Source: Hellea sp. (lineage in GTDB: Bacteria > Pseudomonadota > Alphaproteobacteria > Caulobacterales > Maricaulaceae). Taken from it: 39,746 nucleotides of DNA. The notes under the pieces are model-generated. The model did no database searches, was not told the DNA's origin, and saw only the letters and a program-made list of their open reading frames with translations. A program made the translations under genes and the position numbers. The stretch covers positions 1-39,746 of the forward strand of contig JAHDDX010000020.1 in the NCBI GenBank assembly GCA_020629135.1, given 5' to 3'. Each line of letters opens with the position of its first letter. Positions within the stretch are counted from its first letter, which is position 1. Of this stretch, positions 21,596 to 31,097 are shown piece by piece.

Positions 21596-23026
21596 TTACG
21601 CCTCCCCTAATACGGCTTTGGTAATTGATTCAGGCCGTTCTTTCGGTTTCTCAACCAGCCCTAAGATCGGCAGGATAAAGAAGAAGCCGAAATAAAGGAA
21701 AGTCGCAATACGTGACAACCAGACAAAATTCAGACCTTGAGGCGTTTGCGAGCAATATTCAGGCAGCGCATGTCCAGCCGCAAGCTCGGACTGACAGGCC
21801 GCAAGGGCGTCAGCCGTGAAGGCACGGGTCTGATCTTCGATAAATTTTACATTTTCGCCGGACGGGAATTCCGCGCCGATACTGGCGAGATATCCACCAA
21901 GGTCACTGACACCAAGCTTTTGGCCAACGGTGAAGACCATATCAGACGGTGTTTCAGCACCACACCATCCAAGGATGAAGCAGGCCACGAGGAAGATGTA
22001 GAAGAAACGACGGGCCAGTGGGCGGAATCGCATGGATTTGACTTTGGAAGTATCAAGCCAAGGCAAGACAAACAGCACGGCAATCGCACCGATCATCAAT
22101 AGGATACCCATCAGCTTATCCGGAACCGCGCGCAGGATCGCATAGAACGGCAGGAAGTACCATTCCGGCACGATGTGGGCCGGCGTTTCCATCGGGTTGG
22201 CTTCAATATAGTTATCGGCGTGACCTAGCGCATCCGGCTGATAAAAGACGAAAAACGCGAAGACCAGCAAGAAGAGAACCACAGCAAAACCGTCTTTCAC
22301 CGTATAATAAGGGTGAAATGACAAGGTATCTTTCTTGGATTTAGGCTCAACACCGATCGGATTGTTCTGTCCAGCATGATGCATGGCCCAAACGTGCAGA
22401 CCAACAATACCAGCGATAACAAACGGCAATAGATAATGCAGAGAGAAGAACCGGTTCAAAGTCGCATTTGAGACCGAGAAACCGCCCAGTAGCCATTGTT
22501 GCAGGCTTTCACCGACCACAGGTACCGCGCCAAAAAAGCCGGTAATCACAGTCGCGCCCCAGAAGGACATTTGTCCCCAAGGCAATGTATAACCCAAGAA
22601 AGCGGTCGCCATCATAATCAGATAGATCACACATCCCAGGATCCAGATCATTTCACGTGGCGCCTTGTAAGACCCATAATAAAGACCACGGAACATGTGA
22701 ATATAGACGGCCAGGAAGAACATGGACGCGCCAACGGCATGCATTGGCTGTAACAACCAGCCGAATGGCACATCGCGCCTAATGCGCTGAACACTATCAA
22801 AGGCCATATCCACATGCGGGACATAGTGCATGGCCAGGATGATCCCGGTAATAATCTGAGACACCAGACACAGCGTCAGAATACCGCCAAAAGTCCACCA
22901 GTAATTGAGATTACGCGGACTCGGATAGGTCATGAAATCCGCACCCATACGGATAATCGGAAGTCGTTGGTCTAGCCAGCGCGTCGCCGCATATTTTGGC
23001 TCATAAGTAGAAGGATGTCCGCTCAT
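21596..23026 (-). CDS. petB: Ubiquinol-cytochrome c reductase, cytochrome b
   Basis: The 476-residue polytopic subunit carries both quinone sites and haems bL and bH. Paired histidines are visible in [20 protein letters not shown] and in [20 protein letters not shown]. The Qo-site PEWY motif is in [17 protein letters not shown], and [14 protein letters not shown] gives the cd-helix region. It is longer than typical bacterial cytochrome b (about 400-440) because of a periplasmic-type loop near the C-terminus ([18 protein letters not shown] and after) before the last membrane segment. It is the middle gene of petABC with two-base gaps on both sides. Confidence 0.96.
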   Translation of the reverse strand: MSGHPSTYEPKYAATRWLDQRLPIIRMGADFMTYPSPRNLNYWWTFGGILTLCLVSQIITGIILAMHYVPHVDMAFDSVQRIRRDVPFGWLLQPMHAVGASMFFLAVYIHMFRGLYYGSYKAPREMIWILGCVIYLIMMATAFLGYTLPWGQMSFWGATVITGFFGAVPVVGESLQQWLLGGFSVSNATLNRFFSLHYLLPFVIAGIVGLHVWAMHHAGQNNPIGVEPKSKKDTLSFHPYYTVKDGFAVVLFLLVFAFFVFYQPDALGHADNYIEANPMETPAHIVPEWYFLPFYAILRAVPDKLMGILLMIGAIAVLFVLPWLDTSKVKSMRFRPLARRFFYIFLVACFILGWCGAETPSDMVFTVGQKLGVSDLGGYLASIGAEFPSGENVKFIEDQTRAFTADALAACQSELAAGHALPEYCSQTPQGLNFVWLSRIATFLYFGFFFILPILGLVEKPKERPESITKAVLGEA

Positions 23027-23028
23027 AA

Positions 23029-23589
23029 CTAACCGACCTTAATCACTGTATCTGATAAATATTCGTATGGGGGAATTTCGAGGTTCTTTGGAGCCGGTCC
23101 TTTGCGGATCCGACCTGCCGTATCATAGTGTGAACCGTGACATGGGCAGTACCATCCCCCGAAATCTCCGCTTTCGCCGACTGGTACACAGCCAAAGTGT
23201 GTACAAACACCGACCATGACGAGATATTTCGGGTTCACCTTCCCATCGGGCGTCGGCACAAGGCGCTCGGCATCTGTTTCCGGGTCGGGACATTTAGAAA
23301 TATCTGTATTCTCGGCTTCGGCAATTTCCGCTGGCGTCCGATGGCGCACAAAAACCGGCTTGCCGCGCCATAGCATTTTAAGTTGCTGACCTTCGGCGAT
23401 GCCCGAGAGATTAATTTCAATTGATCCGGCGGCCATGGTATCCGCGGCCTTACCCATTTGAGCGACAAGCGGCCAGGCAAAGGTTGCGGCGCCTGCGGCA
23501 GCAACAGTCCCGGTTGCAATTAAGATGAAGTCGCGTTTACCTTCATCGACATGGTCGTCGTGATGTTCACTATTTGCAGTTTCAGACAC
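23029..23589 (-). CDS. petA: Ubiquinol-cytochrome c reductase, Rieske iron-sulfur subunit
   Basis: The 186-residue protein has an N-terminal membrane anchor ([20 protein letters not shown]) that would also serve as a Tat signal, although the twin arginine is Lys-Arg here. The [2Fe-2S] ligands are in CTHFGCVP and CPCHGSHYD, with the cysteine pair that forms the stabilising disulfide. It moves between cytochrome b and c1 to carry electrons from ubiquinol. It is first in petABC, divergent from trmL-hemF across 127 bases that should hold both promoters. Confidence 0.95.
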   Translation of the reverse strand: MSETANSEHHDDHVDEGKRDFILIATGTVAAAGAATFAWPLVAQMGKAADTMAAGSIEINLSGIAEGQQLKMLWRGKPVFVRHRTPAEIAEAENTDISKCPDPETDAERLVPTPDGKVNPKYLVMVGVCTHFGCVPVGESGDFGGWYCPCHGSHYDTAGRIRKGPAPKNLEIPPYEYLSDTVIKVG

Positions 23590-23716
23590 TCTGAGACCTT
23601 TCTTAAATTGTGCGCACGTAATCGAGCGTGGTAATAGCCCAAAAAATTACAAAATTGCCACCTTTTATTCGCGGCAGAACGCCGCAATAAGAAGACAGGA
23701 ATAGCGCAGGAATTAT

Positions 23717-24175
23717 ATGAAAATTACGCTTTATCAACCGGATATCGCCCAGAATCTGGGATCTATCATGCGCTTGAGCGCTTGTTTCGGTGTCTCACTC
23801 GACATTATTGAGCCTTGCGGCTTTCCATTAACGGCCAAGGCGTTACGCCGAACGGCTATGGATTACGGCGAACCCACGGCCCTCACCCGGCATAAAAGCT
23901 GGGAAATTTTTCATGATTCGCACAAGGATAGCCGCCTGATTCTGTTTACGACCAAAGGCGCGACAGCCCTTGACCAATTTGAATTCAGACCTGACGACAC
24001 CTTATTATTCGGCCGCGAAAGCGCGGGCGTACCGGATGACGTGCACGCGGCGGCAGACGCACGGGTGATTATTCCCCTTAACCCAGACGTGCGCTCTTTT
24101 AACCTCGCGACAAGCGCCGCGATTGGGATATATGAAGCGCTGAGACAGACTCAACAACTCCCGGCCGCGTTATGA
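23717..24175 (+). CDS. trmL: tRNA (cytidine/uridine-34 2'-O)-methyltransferase TrmL
   Basis: This 152-residue minimal SPOUT methyltransferase has the three family motifs: [27 protein letters not shown], and [25 protein letters not shown], which form the trefoil knot that binds S-adenosylmethionine. TrmL methylates the wobble ribose of specific leucine tRNAs. The [10 protein letters not shown] text is slightly off the usual RSLNLS form but keeps the Arg and Asn. Its TGA overlaps the hemF ATG by four bases, so the two are co-translated. Confidence 0.9.
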   Translation: MKITLYQPDIAQNLGSIMRLSACFGVSLDIIEPCGFPLTAKALRRTAMDYGEPTALTRHKSWEIFHDSHKDSRLILFTTKGATALDQFEFRPDDTLLFGRESAGVPDDVHAAADARVIIPLNPDVRSFNLATSAAIGIYEALRQTQQLPAAL

Positions 24176-25035
24176 CCCCAGAAGATAAGAAAGCCTCTGC
24201 TGCGATTTGGTTTCTAACGCTCAGGAATAAAATCTGCGCAGAGTTTGAAGAACTTGAAAAAGACGCCCCGCTCGGACTTTATGATGACACGCCAGGCGAG
24301 TTTGTGTTTGAAGACTGGACTCGTAAAAACGATGGCGGCGGCGGAACCGGCGGTATGTTACGCGGACGTCTGTTCGAAAAATGCGGCGTGCATATTTCGG
24401 TTGTTCACGGAGAGTTTGAAGGCGAAATGCGCGAAACCGTACCTGGCGCCAAAGATGACCCCCGTTTCTGGGCGGCCGGGATCAGCCTGATTGCGCATAT
24501 ACATAACCCGCATATTCCGGCCGTGCATATGAATACCCGTTATATTGTGACGACCCAGGACTGGTTTGGCGGTGGTGCGGATCTGACCCCGACTCAGGCC
24601 AAAGACCGCACACAGGATAGTCCCGATAGTCTGGCCTTCCATGCCGGGATGAAATCTGTTTGCGACGCCCATGATTGCGCCGACTATGATAAATATAAAA
24701 ACTGGTGCGACGAATATTTTCACCTCAAACACCGGGACGAACCACGCGGCATTGGCGGTATTTTCTATGATCGACATAATAGCGGAGACTGGGACGCGGA
24801 TTTTGCTTTTACCAAAGATGTCGGCCTCGGATTTCTCAAGACCTATTCTGACATTGTCCGATCTCGATTTGATCAACCCTGGACAGACGGAGATCGCGAA
24901 GAGCAATTAATAACGCGCGGACGATATGTGGAGTTCAACCTGCTCTATGACCGCGGTACGACATTTGGCCTTAAAACCGGCGGCAATGTCAAAACGATCT
25001 TGTCGTCCATGCCCCCGGTTGTGAAATGGCCATAA
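24172..25035 (+). CDS. hemF: Oxygen-dependent coproporphyrinogen III oxidase
   Basis: The 287-residue enzyme has the HemF signature throughout: [73 protein letters not shown], and [24 protein letters not shown]. It converts coproporphyrinogen III to protoporphyrinogen IX using O2 in haem synthesis, which fits its place beside the haem-containing bc1 complex genes. The full length is present. The terminator of the convergent protease gene begins in its stop codon. Confidence 0.96.
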   Translation: MTPEDKKASAAIWFLTLRNKICAEFEELEKDAPLGLYDDTPGEFVFEDWTRKNDGGGGTGGMLRGRLFEKCGVHISVVHGEFEGEMRETVPGAKDDPRFWAAGISLIAHIHNPHIPAVHMNTRYIVTTQDWFGGGADLTPTQAKDRTQDSPDSLAFHAGMKSVCDAHDCADYDKYKNWCDEYFHLKHRDEPRGIGGIFYDRHNSGDWDADFAFTKDVGLGFLKTYSDIVRSRFDQPWTDGDREEQLITRGRYVEFNLLYDRGTTFGLKTGGNVKTILSSMPPVVKWP

Positions 25036-25059
25036 AAAAACCGCAGCCGAAGCTGCGGT
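25034..25059 (-). terminator. Terminator of the subtilase gene
   Basis: On the minus strand ACCGCAGC and GCTGCGGT form an 8-base-pair stem with a TTCG loop followed by a run of seven T. The T-run complement (25034-25040) overlaps the hemF stop codon (25033-25035), so the two convergent genes share these bases. Confidence 0.85.
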
Positions 25060-25084
25060 CAAAATTGTTGATATGAATGACGAC

Positions 25085-26467
25085 TTACTTGGCTGTCGAT
25101 CCATAAGCATTGACCCGGCCGTGACCGTAATCGTCATCTTTGCCTGGCTTACCCAGATCATCCGCACCATTGCGAAGCGCTTTCGCAACCTGGGCCGGAT
25201 CCATATCGCCGCCATTGGCGCCGATGATCAATGCAGCTACACCTGTCGCATGCGGTGCGGCCATACTGGTCCCGGCATTCCATGACCATCCACCAGTTGA
25301 AGTACTCAGCACCATGTCATAAACGTAACATGGACGCCCTGGAAGGACGGGCCCATTACAAGGGGTTAGACCGTAGTCAAAAAAGACATCAAAATCACCA
25401 CCCGGAGCCGCAAGATCGGTTCCGTTCTTACCATAAGTCGAGTATGACGCCCGCTCGTCAAGATCCACACTCGGATCAAATCCCCAAAGATATGGAGCTG
25501 TAGCGGAAACGGAGATCACGTGATTGGCACCACCTGGCAACGTACCCGTACTCTTGTCAAAGTTAGTGTGGCGACCGTCGTTGCCGGCAGAAGCAATAAT
25601 CGTCGTGCCCGCTTGATTTACGTATTGGGTGACCCGATTATATGCGACGAAAATCTCATTACAATCGCTGGCCGGGAAGTGTGTATCTCCAAAGGTGCAG
25701 TTATGCGGAAGGCCGCCTCTGATTCCGAGACTCATATTGATGACATCAGCCTCAATATCCGCAGCATAAACCATCGCTGCCAAAATTCCAGAAGTCGCAC
25801 CACTTCCGGTAACCGGCGATAATGCTTTCAGCGCAACAAGTTCAACTTCAGGCGCGATACCGATCACACCAAACGCATTGTCAGCAGCGCCAATAGTCCC
25901 CGCAACATGTGTCCCGTGGGAACCCGCAGGCGCGTTATAAGCTTCGCCTGGAACGAATGATGCGCTTAAGGCCGTGTTCAAATTTGGGGTAAGGTCGGGG
26001 TGGTTTGAATCGATTCCAGAGTCGATAACAGCCACTCGGACGCCGTTACCTCGATGACCCGCTTCCCAGGCCTCCGGCGCGTCAACGGCATCATGACCCC
26101 ATTGCAGATCGAAAAAGAAATCATCGTCACCTGTGAAAGGCGGACTTACGGCATCCAAGGACACCATTATTTCTTCCGCACCTTCAGGACGGATCAGGCT
26201 GGATTCGAAATCGTTAAAAGCCGAGCGGATCCCATCGATCCCTGCGGCAACAGTTCTGAAATCGTCTCCCGGATAAGACACAGCCATCAGGCCGACTTGC
26301 GGGATACTACGTGTAACTTCGCCACCGGCTGCCTGAATGTCGGCAACCATTTTGTCGCTAATACCATTACCCTGCGCCATGACGATATAATCGCCAGCAT
26401 ATGCAGTGCAGCCAAGACCCATGGCCAATGTTGACGTGAAAGTCAGCGCTAATTTTTTGATTGTCAT
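25085..26467 (-). CDS. Secreted S8-family serine protease (subtilase)
   Basis: The 460-residue preproprotein has a signal peptide (cleavage after TAYA, about residue 24) and a propeptide-like region (about 25-110) with the inhibitor-fold pattern YIVMAQGNG...GLMAVSYPGDD. The subtilisin domain carries catalytic D149 (VAVIDSGIDSNHPDL), H187 (GSHGTHVAGTIGA), oxyanion N296 (ASAGNDGR) and S401 (AGTSMAAPHATG). All catalytic residues are present. It should be an exported protease of broad specificity. No C-terminal beta-barrel, P domain or secretion repeat is seen. Single gene with its own terminator and a 5' leader hairpin. Confidence 0.92.
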   Translation of the reverse strand: MTIKKLALTFTSTLAMGLGCTAYAGDYIVMAQGNGISDKMVADIQAAGGEVTRSIPQVGLMAVSYPGDDFRTVAAGIDGIRSAFNDFESSLIRPEGAEEIMVSLDAVSPPFTGDDDFFFDLQWGHDAVDAPEAWEAGHRGNGVRVAVIDSGIDSNHPDLTPNLNTALSASFVPGEAYNAPAGSHGTHVAGTIGAADNAFGVIGIAPEVELVALKALSPVTGSGATSGILAAMVYAADIEADVINMSLGIRGGLPHNCTFGDTHFPASDCNEIFVAYNRVTQYVNQAGTTIIASAGNDGRHTNFDKSTGTLPGGANHVISVSATAPYLWGFDPSVDLDERASYSTYGKNGTDLAAPGGDFDVFFDYGLTPCNGPVLPGRPCYVYDMVLSTSTGGWSWNAGTSMAAPHATGVAALIIGANGGDMDPAQVAKALRNGADDLGKPGKDDDYGHGRVNAYGSTAK

Positions 26468-26485
26468 AAATTACCCTCTTTTTTT

Positions 26486-26514
26486 GTATGTCGCAATCTG
26501 AACGGATTGCATAC
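26486..26514 (-). promoter_or_regulatory. Leader inverted repeat before the subtilase gene
   Basis: GCAATC (26493-26498) and GATTGC (26505-26510) pair exactly and are flanked by GTAT/ATAC arms offset by a three-base bulge. On the minus strand a run of A and the ribosome-binding site GAGGG follow, then the ATG at 26467. It could be a stabilising 5'-UTR hairpin or an operator. Confidence 0.35.
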
Positions 26515-26684
26515 CCGTACCGATAGAGAATTTCTCGCCAGAATCAACTCTCTTTCGCTTAAAACATGAAGCCTGTAAAAAAAATACACGTAAAAACAGA
26601 ATTTTAGAACCCCGGTCGACCTTGAAATTCACCCGTAGATCCTATTTCTAAGATCAAAATTGTCGGTCGATTTATATGAAAAAT

Positions 26685-27917
26685 CTATTTCCGATGAATC
26701 AAAGCTAATGCCATGAGTAGCTTATCTTTATTCGCCGTAAATCCACTCCGAACCCATAAGGCTTTCAACGCTCGTAAAATTTTTCCCATTTCGGGACCGT
26801 CCTGAACACCCGCTTTTTTAAGATCCCTGCCTTTGATCGGAAACTCCGGCTGCTCCCAACGGAGTGCGAAATCAGACAGTGACGTCCACCGATCTGCAAT
26901 GACAGGATCTGTCGCGCCGGCAGCTCGGACCAATGACCGATCAGATATTGTTTGAGCACCCGCATTATAAACTGCCGCTTTTTTGTCTCGTTCATTCATA
27001 TCTGGAGACAAGGCCGATTGATCACCGGCCCAGGCTAATAATCGATTTTTTTCAGAATTTGATAGTTTCAACCGCTTGCATAAACCAGCCATTCCAAATT
27101 CGTCCCGAGCCCCCATCGCCATTAAACGCCGCAAGGGGTCTGAAGACAGCCCCTGGGCGTTCTCTAAAGAAACCATCAGAGCAAGTCCCTCACTATTGCT
27201 GGCTTCGGGCAAAAGCGTTTCCAATATCTCATTGGTCTGCATAATACGAACGGCCCGTCCGGGGTCCGGAGCAGATAGTAATTTCTTAAGTTCGGACCAA
27301 ACCCTTTCAGCGGACAGCTTTTTCAATCCCGTTCTGTTTTCTCGACAGGCCCGCAATGCCTCTGCATCAATTTTTCCATCTTTTGAGTACCAGGCTAGAA
27401 ACCTGAAAAACCGCAAGATACGGAGATAGTCTTCTTGAACGCGGTCATCGGCGTTTCCGACAAATCGGAATTTACGGGTTTCAATATCCTTAAGTCCATG
27501 CCCCGTGGGATCAAATAAAGTCCCGTCTGGTCCGGCATAAAGCGCGTTTATCGTGAAATCCCGGCGTTCGGCGTCTTCTGCCCAATCATACGTATAGGCA
27601 ATGACGGCGCGACGCCCATCGGTTTCGACGTCTTTGCGTAAAGTTGTAATTTCAATCGGCACGCCACCCACAATGGCTGTGATCGTTCCGTGATCAATAC
27701 CAGTGGGTACCGTCCGAATACCGGCCTTGTTCAATAGCACATTCACATCATTTGGAGGTAATTGCGTCGCCAGATCGATGTCATTGACAGGTTCTCTCAA
27801 TAGAGCATTGCGAACACAACCGCCAACGAACCGGGTTGTTCCGACCGGCAGGGCCGCAAAAATCTGCTCCGCCGCTTCGGACATCATCCAATCTTGGTTT
27901 TGAGGATCAAGCTTCAT
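26685..27917 (-). CDS. cca: CCA tRNA nucleotidyltransferase / poly(A) polymerase family
   Basis: This 410-residue class II enzyme has the head-domain motif FVGGCVRNALLREPVNDIDLAT with the catalytic D-x-D, EITTLRKDVETDGRRA, the RRDFTINALYAGPDGTLFDPTGHGLKDI motif, and RVQEDYLRILRFFRFLAWY. It repairs or adds the 3' CCA of tRNAs. The ATG at 27917 is preferred over a TTG two codons upstream. It overlaps the upstream NUDIX gene by 11 bases and is the last of a DUF1285-NUDIX-CCA run, an arrangement I know from other alphaproteobacteria. Confidence 0.92.
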   Translation of the reverse strand: MKLDPQNQDWMMSEAAEQIFAALPVGTTRFVGGCVRNALLREPVNDIDLATQLPPNDVNVLLNKAGIRTVPTGIDHGTITAIVGGVPIEITTLRKDVETDGRRAVIAYTYDWAEDAERRDFTINALYAGPDGTLFDPTGHGLKDIETRKFRFVGNADDRVQEDYLRILRFFRFLAWYSKDGKIDAEALRACRENRTGLKKLSAERVWSELKKLLSAPDPGRAVRIMQTNEILETLLPEASNSEGLALMVSLENAQGLSSDPLRRLMAMGARDEFGMAGLCKRLKLSNSEKNRLLAWAGDQSALSPDMNERDKKAAVYNAGAQTISDRSLVRAAGATDPVIADRWTSLSDFALRWEQPEFPIKGRDLKKAGVQDGPEMGKILRALKALWVRSGFTANKDKLLMALALIHRK

Positions 27918-28506
27918 TTTCAAATCCCCGTTGAAAAACCCGGTAAATCATCATCGCCGTCATACCCCAGATATTACGATGAATGCCATCGGGGCCTTGA
28001 TAGGGCATATCCCATAAACGATGCGACTCGCCGTTAAAGGAAATTTCGCGCGGCACGTGATTTTCGCGGTTCATTAAAAACGACATGGGGGTCTCAAACA
28101 CATCTGCGACTTCAACCGGGTCGGCGATGATATGTGCCTCTGGTGACACTATCCCAACAAAAGGTGTTACGCGGTATTCACTGACCGCATTAAATGACGG
28201 TAGGCGCCCTAACAATTCAATCGAACCGTGTTTTACGCCGATTTCCTCTTCAGTTTCGCGTAAAGCGGCCGCCCGTGCCGTTTCTTCGCCTTCCACTTTA
28301 CCGCCCGGGAAGCTGATTTGGCCTGGGTGGCTCGGCATGGTCTCAGGACGCTGAGTTAAAATGACCTGCCAGTTCTCACGCATTACTAATGGCATTAACA
28401 CGGCCGCCCGACGCTGTCCGGCCCGTTTAATTTGGTCGGTTCCGTCTGAAATTTCGAGGGGCAATAAGGCCCGCTTTACCCCTTCCAGAATTTGCTCAGA
28501 CGTCAT
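27907..28506 (-). CDS. NUDIX CoA pyrophosphatase-like hydrolase (NudL type)
   Basis: The 199-residue protein has the CoA-pyrophosphatase lead-in LTQRPETMPSHPGQISFPGGK running into the Nudix box GGKVEGEETARAAALRETEEEIG. The RE-x2-EE metal ligands are intact. The family hydrolyses CoA and acyl-CoA to 4'-phosphopantetheine and 3',5'-ADP. ATG 28506 is chosen because AGGTG precedes it; a longer frame uses TTG. It overlaps the DUF1285 gene upstream and the CCA gene downstream by 11 bases each, so all three are translated as a coupled set. Confidence 0.88.
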   Translation of the reverse strand: MTSEQILEGVKRALLPLEISDGTDQIKRAGQRRAAVLMPLVMRENWQVILTQRPETMPSHPGQISFPGGKVEGEETARAAALRETEEEIGVKHGSIELLGRLPSFNAVSEYRVTPFVGIVSPEAHIIADPVEVADVFETPMSFLMNRENHVPREISFNGESHRLWDMPYQGPDGIHRNIWGMTAMMIYRVFQRGFENEA

Positions 28507-29101
28507 GCGCACCTGCCGGACCAAGGGGGAAAAACGCGCCCTGACTGATTACGCCGAGTTGCGGCCCGTTGCCAACATCCCGCTCAATTCCGTATTCCAC
28601 CATTTCGTAAAAAACCGGGCGGGTCATAGCCGCTTCCAGGCGCCCTCTGACGGTCACATATGGATCGGGTTCCATCGTGTCGGGGTTCGTCTCAACGCGA
28701 ACCGGGTTATTCGGACCGGCTAACACCACATCCCCCATATCCGTCGTGAAATAGAGATTTTGGACGTCACCCTCACCTTCTTTGTCAACGCGTATGGCTT
28801 GAAAATGAGCGCGCTCTACCTGAATGCCGATTTTTTCAACCGGGGTCACCAGATAGGTGCGTCCGTCCGCGTCTTTTCGTAGAATACTGGCGAAGAGTTC
28901 GATTAAGGGCTGACGGGTGATACGCGTGCCTTCATGCCACCAGCTCCCATCCGTTTTGATGACCATATCCATTTCTCCGCAATAGGGCGGGTCCCATTTT
29001 TCAACCGGGCGCACGCCCTCACCGGCTTCTTGGGCTTTGGCCGTACGAATAATCTCGGATAAATCAAATCCGGACTTAAGGGTTTTTAATGAATCGGGCA
29101 T
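28496..29101 (-). CDS. DUF1285 family protein
   Basis: The 201-residue cytoplasmic protein has the DUF1285 core: WDPPYCGEMDMVIKTDGSWWHEGTRITRQPLIELFASILRKDADGRTYLVTPVEKIGIQVE, in family terms a beta-rich domain with conserved G-x-W and R-x-x-L elements, then YFTTDMGDVVLAGPNNP and RPVFYEMVEYG. The function is unknown. The ATG at 29101 gives the best-fitting start, though no strong ribosome-binding site is visible and a TTG two codons earlier is possible. It is first in the DUF1285-NUDIX-CCA run and divergent from the MoxR operon across about 100 bases. Confidence 0.82.
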   Translation of the reverse strand: MPDSLKTLKSGFDLSEIIRTAKAQEAGEGVRPVEKWDPPYCGEMDMVIKTDGSWWHEGTRITRQPLIELFASILRKDADGRTYLVTPVEKIGIQVERAHFQAIRVDKEGEGDVQNLYFTTDMGDVVLAGPNNPVRVETNPDTMEPDPYVTVRGRLEAAMTRPVFYEMVEYGIERDVGNGPQLGVISQGAFFPLGPAGAHDV

Positions 29102-29199
29102 AGACAAATAGGTATCGATTCCGCATCAAGTACACATTAAAGATGAACACCATAGCCATAAAAGACTTTGTGTAAATTCACTCCTGAAGAAAACGCCTT

Positions 29200-30204
29200 A
29201 TGAATATGCAAACCACCACACCCATCACCGCTCAGATCGAAAAATCCGCAGAGAAAGCCGGCGCGAAACTGCAATCGGCACGCGACGGTATTTCGCAAGT
29301 TATTTTAGGCCAGAACCGTGTGATTGATCTGACCCTCGCGACGATCTTGTCGGGCGGACATGGCTTGCTCGTTGGTGTCCCCGGACTGGCGAAAACGCTT
29401 TTGGTTGAAACCATTGGCACCGTATTGGGGCTGGATGATAAGCGGGTTCAATTTACGCCGGATCTGATGCCCTCTGATATTGTAGGCGCCGAGGTGCTTG
29501 AGGAAACGACCAAAGGCAAACGGTCGTTCCGTTTCATTCCGGGTCCGATATTTTGTCAGCTTTTAATGGCCGACGAAATCAATCGGGCCAGTCCGCGCAC
29601 TCAATCTGCCCTATTACAGGCTATGCAGGAGCGGTTTGTAACCGTTGCCGGTCAACGGCACGACCTTCCAAAGCCTTTTCATGTTCTGGCCACACAGAAC
29701 CCGATTGAACAAGAAGGTACCTACCCCTTGCCCGAAGCCCAACTGGACCGTTTCCTTTTACAAATTGACGTGAGTTTCCCGGAACTGGATACTGAAAAAC
29801 AAATTTTGCTGGCCACGACAGGCGCAGACGAGCTCAAGGCGAAAAAGGCCATGACCCCTAAACAGCTGATGGATATGCAAAACCTCGTCCGACAGCTCCC
29901 CGTCGGTGAAAAAGTTGTCGACGCGATCCTGGCTCTTGTCCGCAATGCGCGACCTGACCAATCGAAGATAAGTTCCATATCCGATATCGTTGCCTGGGGC
30001 CCAGGCCCCCGCGCTGGTCAGGCCCTAATGTTGGCAAGCCGTGCCAAAGCCCTAATCGATGGGCGCCTCTCCCCATCCATTGATGATGTTTTGGATTTGG
30101 CCGAGCCGGTTTTGAAACACAGAATGGCATTGACCTTTGCGGCACGCGCCGATGGACAAACGCTGACGCAAACGATTGAGACGCTCAAAGAGAGTATCGC
30201 TTAG
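29200..30204 (+). CDS. MoxR-family AAA+ ATPase
   Basis: The 334-residue MoxR-type ATPase has Walker A GVPGLAKT at 59-66, the segment RVQFTPDLMPSDIVGAEVLE, Walker B LLMADEIN with D125-E126, RASPRTQSALLQAMQE, and the sensor motif FHVLATQNPIEQEGTYPLPEAQLDRF. MoxR ATPases act as chaperones or metal-insertion motors for vWA-domain partners. It is followed by DUF58, BatA/DUF4159 and vWA-like genes with tiny gaps or overlaps, so its partners are probably those proteins. The substrate is not known for this branch. Confidence 0.93.
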   Translation: MNMQTTTPITAQIEKSAEKAGAKLQSARDGISQVILGQNRVIDLTLATILSGGHGLLVGVPGLAKTLLVETIGTVLGLDDKRVQFTPDLMPSDIVGAEVLEETTKGKRSFRFIPGPIFCQLLMADEINRASPRTQSALLQAMQERFVTVAGQRHDLPKPFHVLATQNPIEQEGTYPLPEAQLDRFLLQIDVSFPELDTEKQILLATTGADELKAKKAMTPKQLMDMQNLVRQLPVGEKVVDAILALVRNARPDQSKISSISDIVAWGPGPRAGQALMLASRAKALIDGRLSPSIDDVLDLAEPVLKHRMALTFAARADGQTLTQTIETLKESIA

Positions 30205-30209
30205 GCTAT

Positions 30210-31097
30210 ATGGCTGACACTGCCGTAAGTCCCCAGGAATTACGCCGCCGATCCGAACAATTGGCCGCGGCTTTTCCGGCCCTTTTGGCCGAAGCCGAGC
30301 GCGTGGCTGCGATCGTTGCGCAAGGGGTGCATGGCCGCCGGCGTCCGGGTCAGGGCGAAACCTTCTGGCAATATCGAAATTATCATAACTCAGACCCTTC
30401 AAACCGGATTGACTGGCGACGCTCGGCCCGCGGCGATAATGTCTTTGTACGCGAGACAGAGTGGGAAGCCGCCAATACCGTCTATATCTGGCGTGATGGC
30501 AATCCAGGTATGGACTGGAAATCCAAAAATAATTTCCCGACTAAACAAGACCGGGCCAGTGTGATCTGCATGGCACTTGCCAGTCTGTTAATGCGCGCGG
30601 GCGAACGCTGTGCTGTCCTCGGTGAGTCAGAACGCCCACGGACCGGACGTGTTGGATTGGAACGGATTTCAAGGCGGATCGCGCTCAGCCCTGGCCCCAC
30701 ACAAAATTTGTCGGGTGAAATCCCGTCACATGCCAGACTGGTTATTGCCTCAGATTTTTTGGAAGACCCAAATATATGGGCTGAGCGGCTCGCCCGGTTT
30801 TCTGCCAGGCCGGCAAAAGGCGTATTACTGCGCCTGATTGATCCTGCGGAAAATCACTTCCCGTTTCGCGGACGGATCAAAATGGAATTTCCCGGCGCGT
30901 CCGTACTCGCCCCTTTATTGATCGGGCGGGCGGAAAAATCCCGCGAAGACTATCAAAACCGGTTCGCCGCCCACACTGAGCAACTTGAATCCATTGCTCG
31001 GCGGCTCGATTGGCCTTTGATTACCCATCAAACCGACAAATCACCAAACACAGCTTTAACCGCTTTATATGCCGCCATTGCCGGAGAAAATCTGTGA
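30210..31097 (+). CDS. DUF58 family protein
   Basis: The 295-residue protein carries the DUF58 signature GRRRPGQGETFWQYRNYHNSDPSNRIDWRRSARGDNVFVRETEWE, the basic R-x-I-D-W-R-x-S-A-R block that defines the family. A vWA-like second half follows (LVIASDFLEDP gives the expected acidic turn). DUF58 proteins almost always sit beside MoxR ATPases and are thought to bridge them to membrane vWA proteins. It begins five bases after the moxR-like gene and its TGA overlaps the next gene's GTG, so translation is coupled. Confidence 0.9.
   Translation: MADTAVSPQELRRRSEQLAAAFPALLAEAERVAAIVAQGVHGRRRPGQGETFWQYRNYHNSDPSNRIDWRRSARGDNVFVRETEWEAANTVYIWRDGNPGMDWKSKNNFPTKQDRASVICMALASLLMRAGERCAVLGESERPRTGRVGLERISRRIALSPGPTQNLSGEIPSHARLVIASDFLEDPNIWAERLARFSARPAKGVLLRLIDPAENHFPFRGRIKMEFPGASVLAPLLIGRAEKSREDYQNRFAAHTEQLESIARRLDWPLITHQTDKSPNTALTALYAAIAGENL

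Noticed and set aside
24358-24906. 182-aa minus-strand frame inside hemF
   Set aside because: hemF has all its motifs in frame; the antisense frame has no start context.
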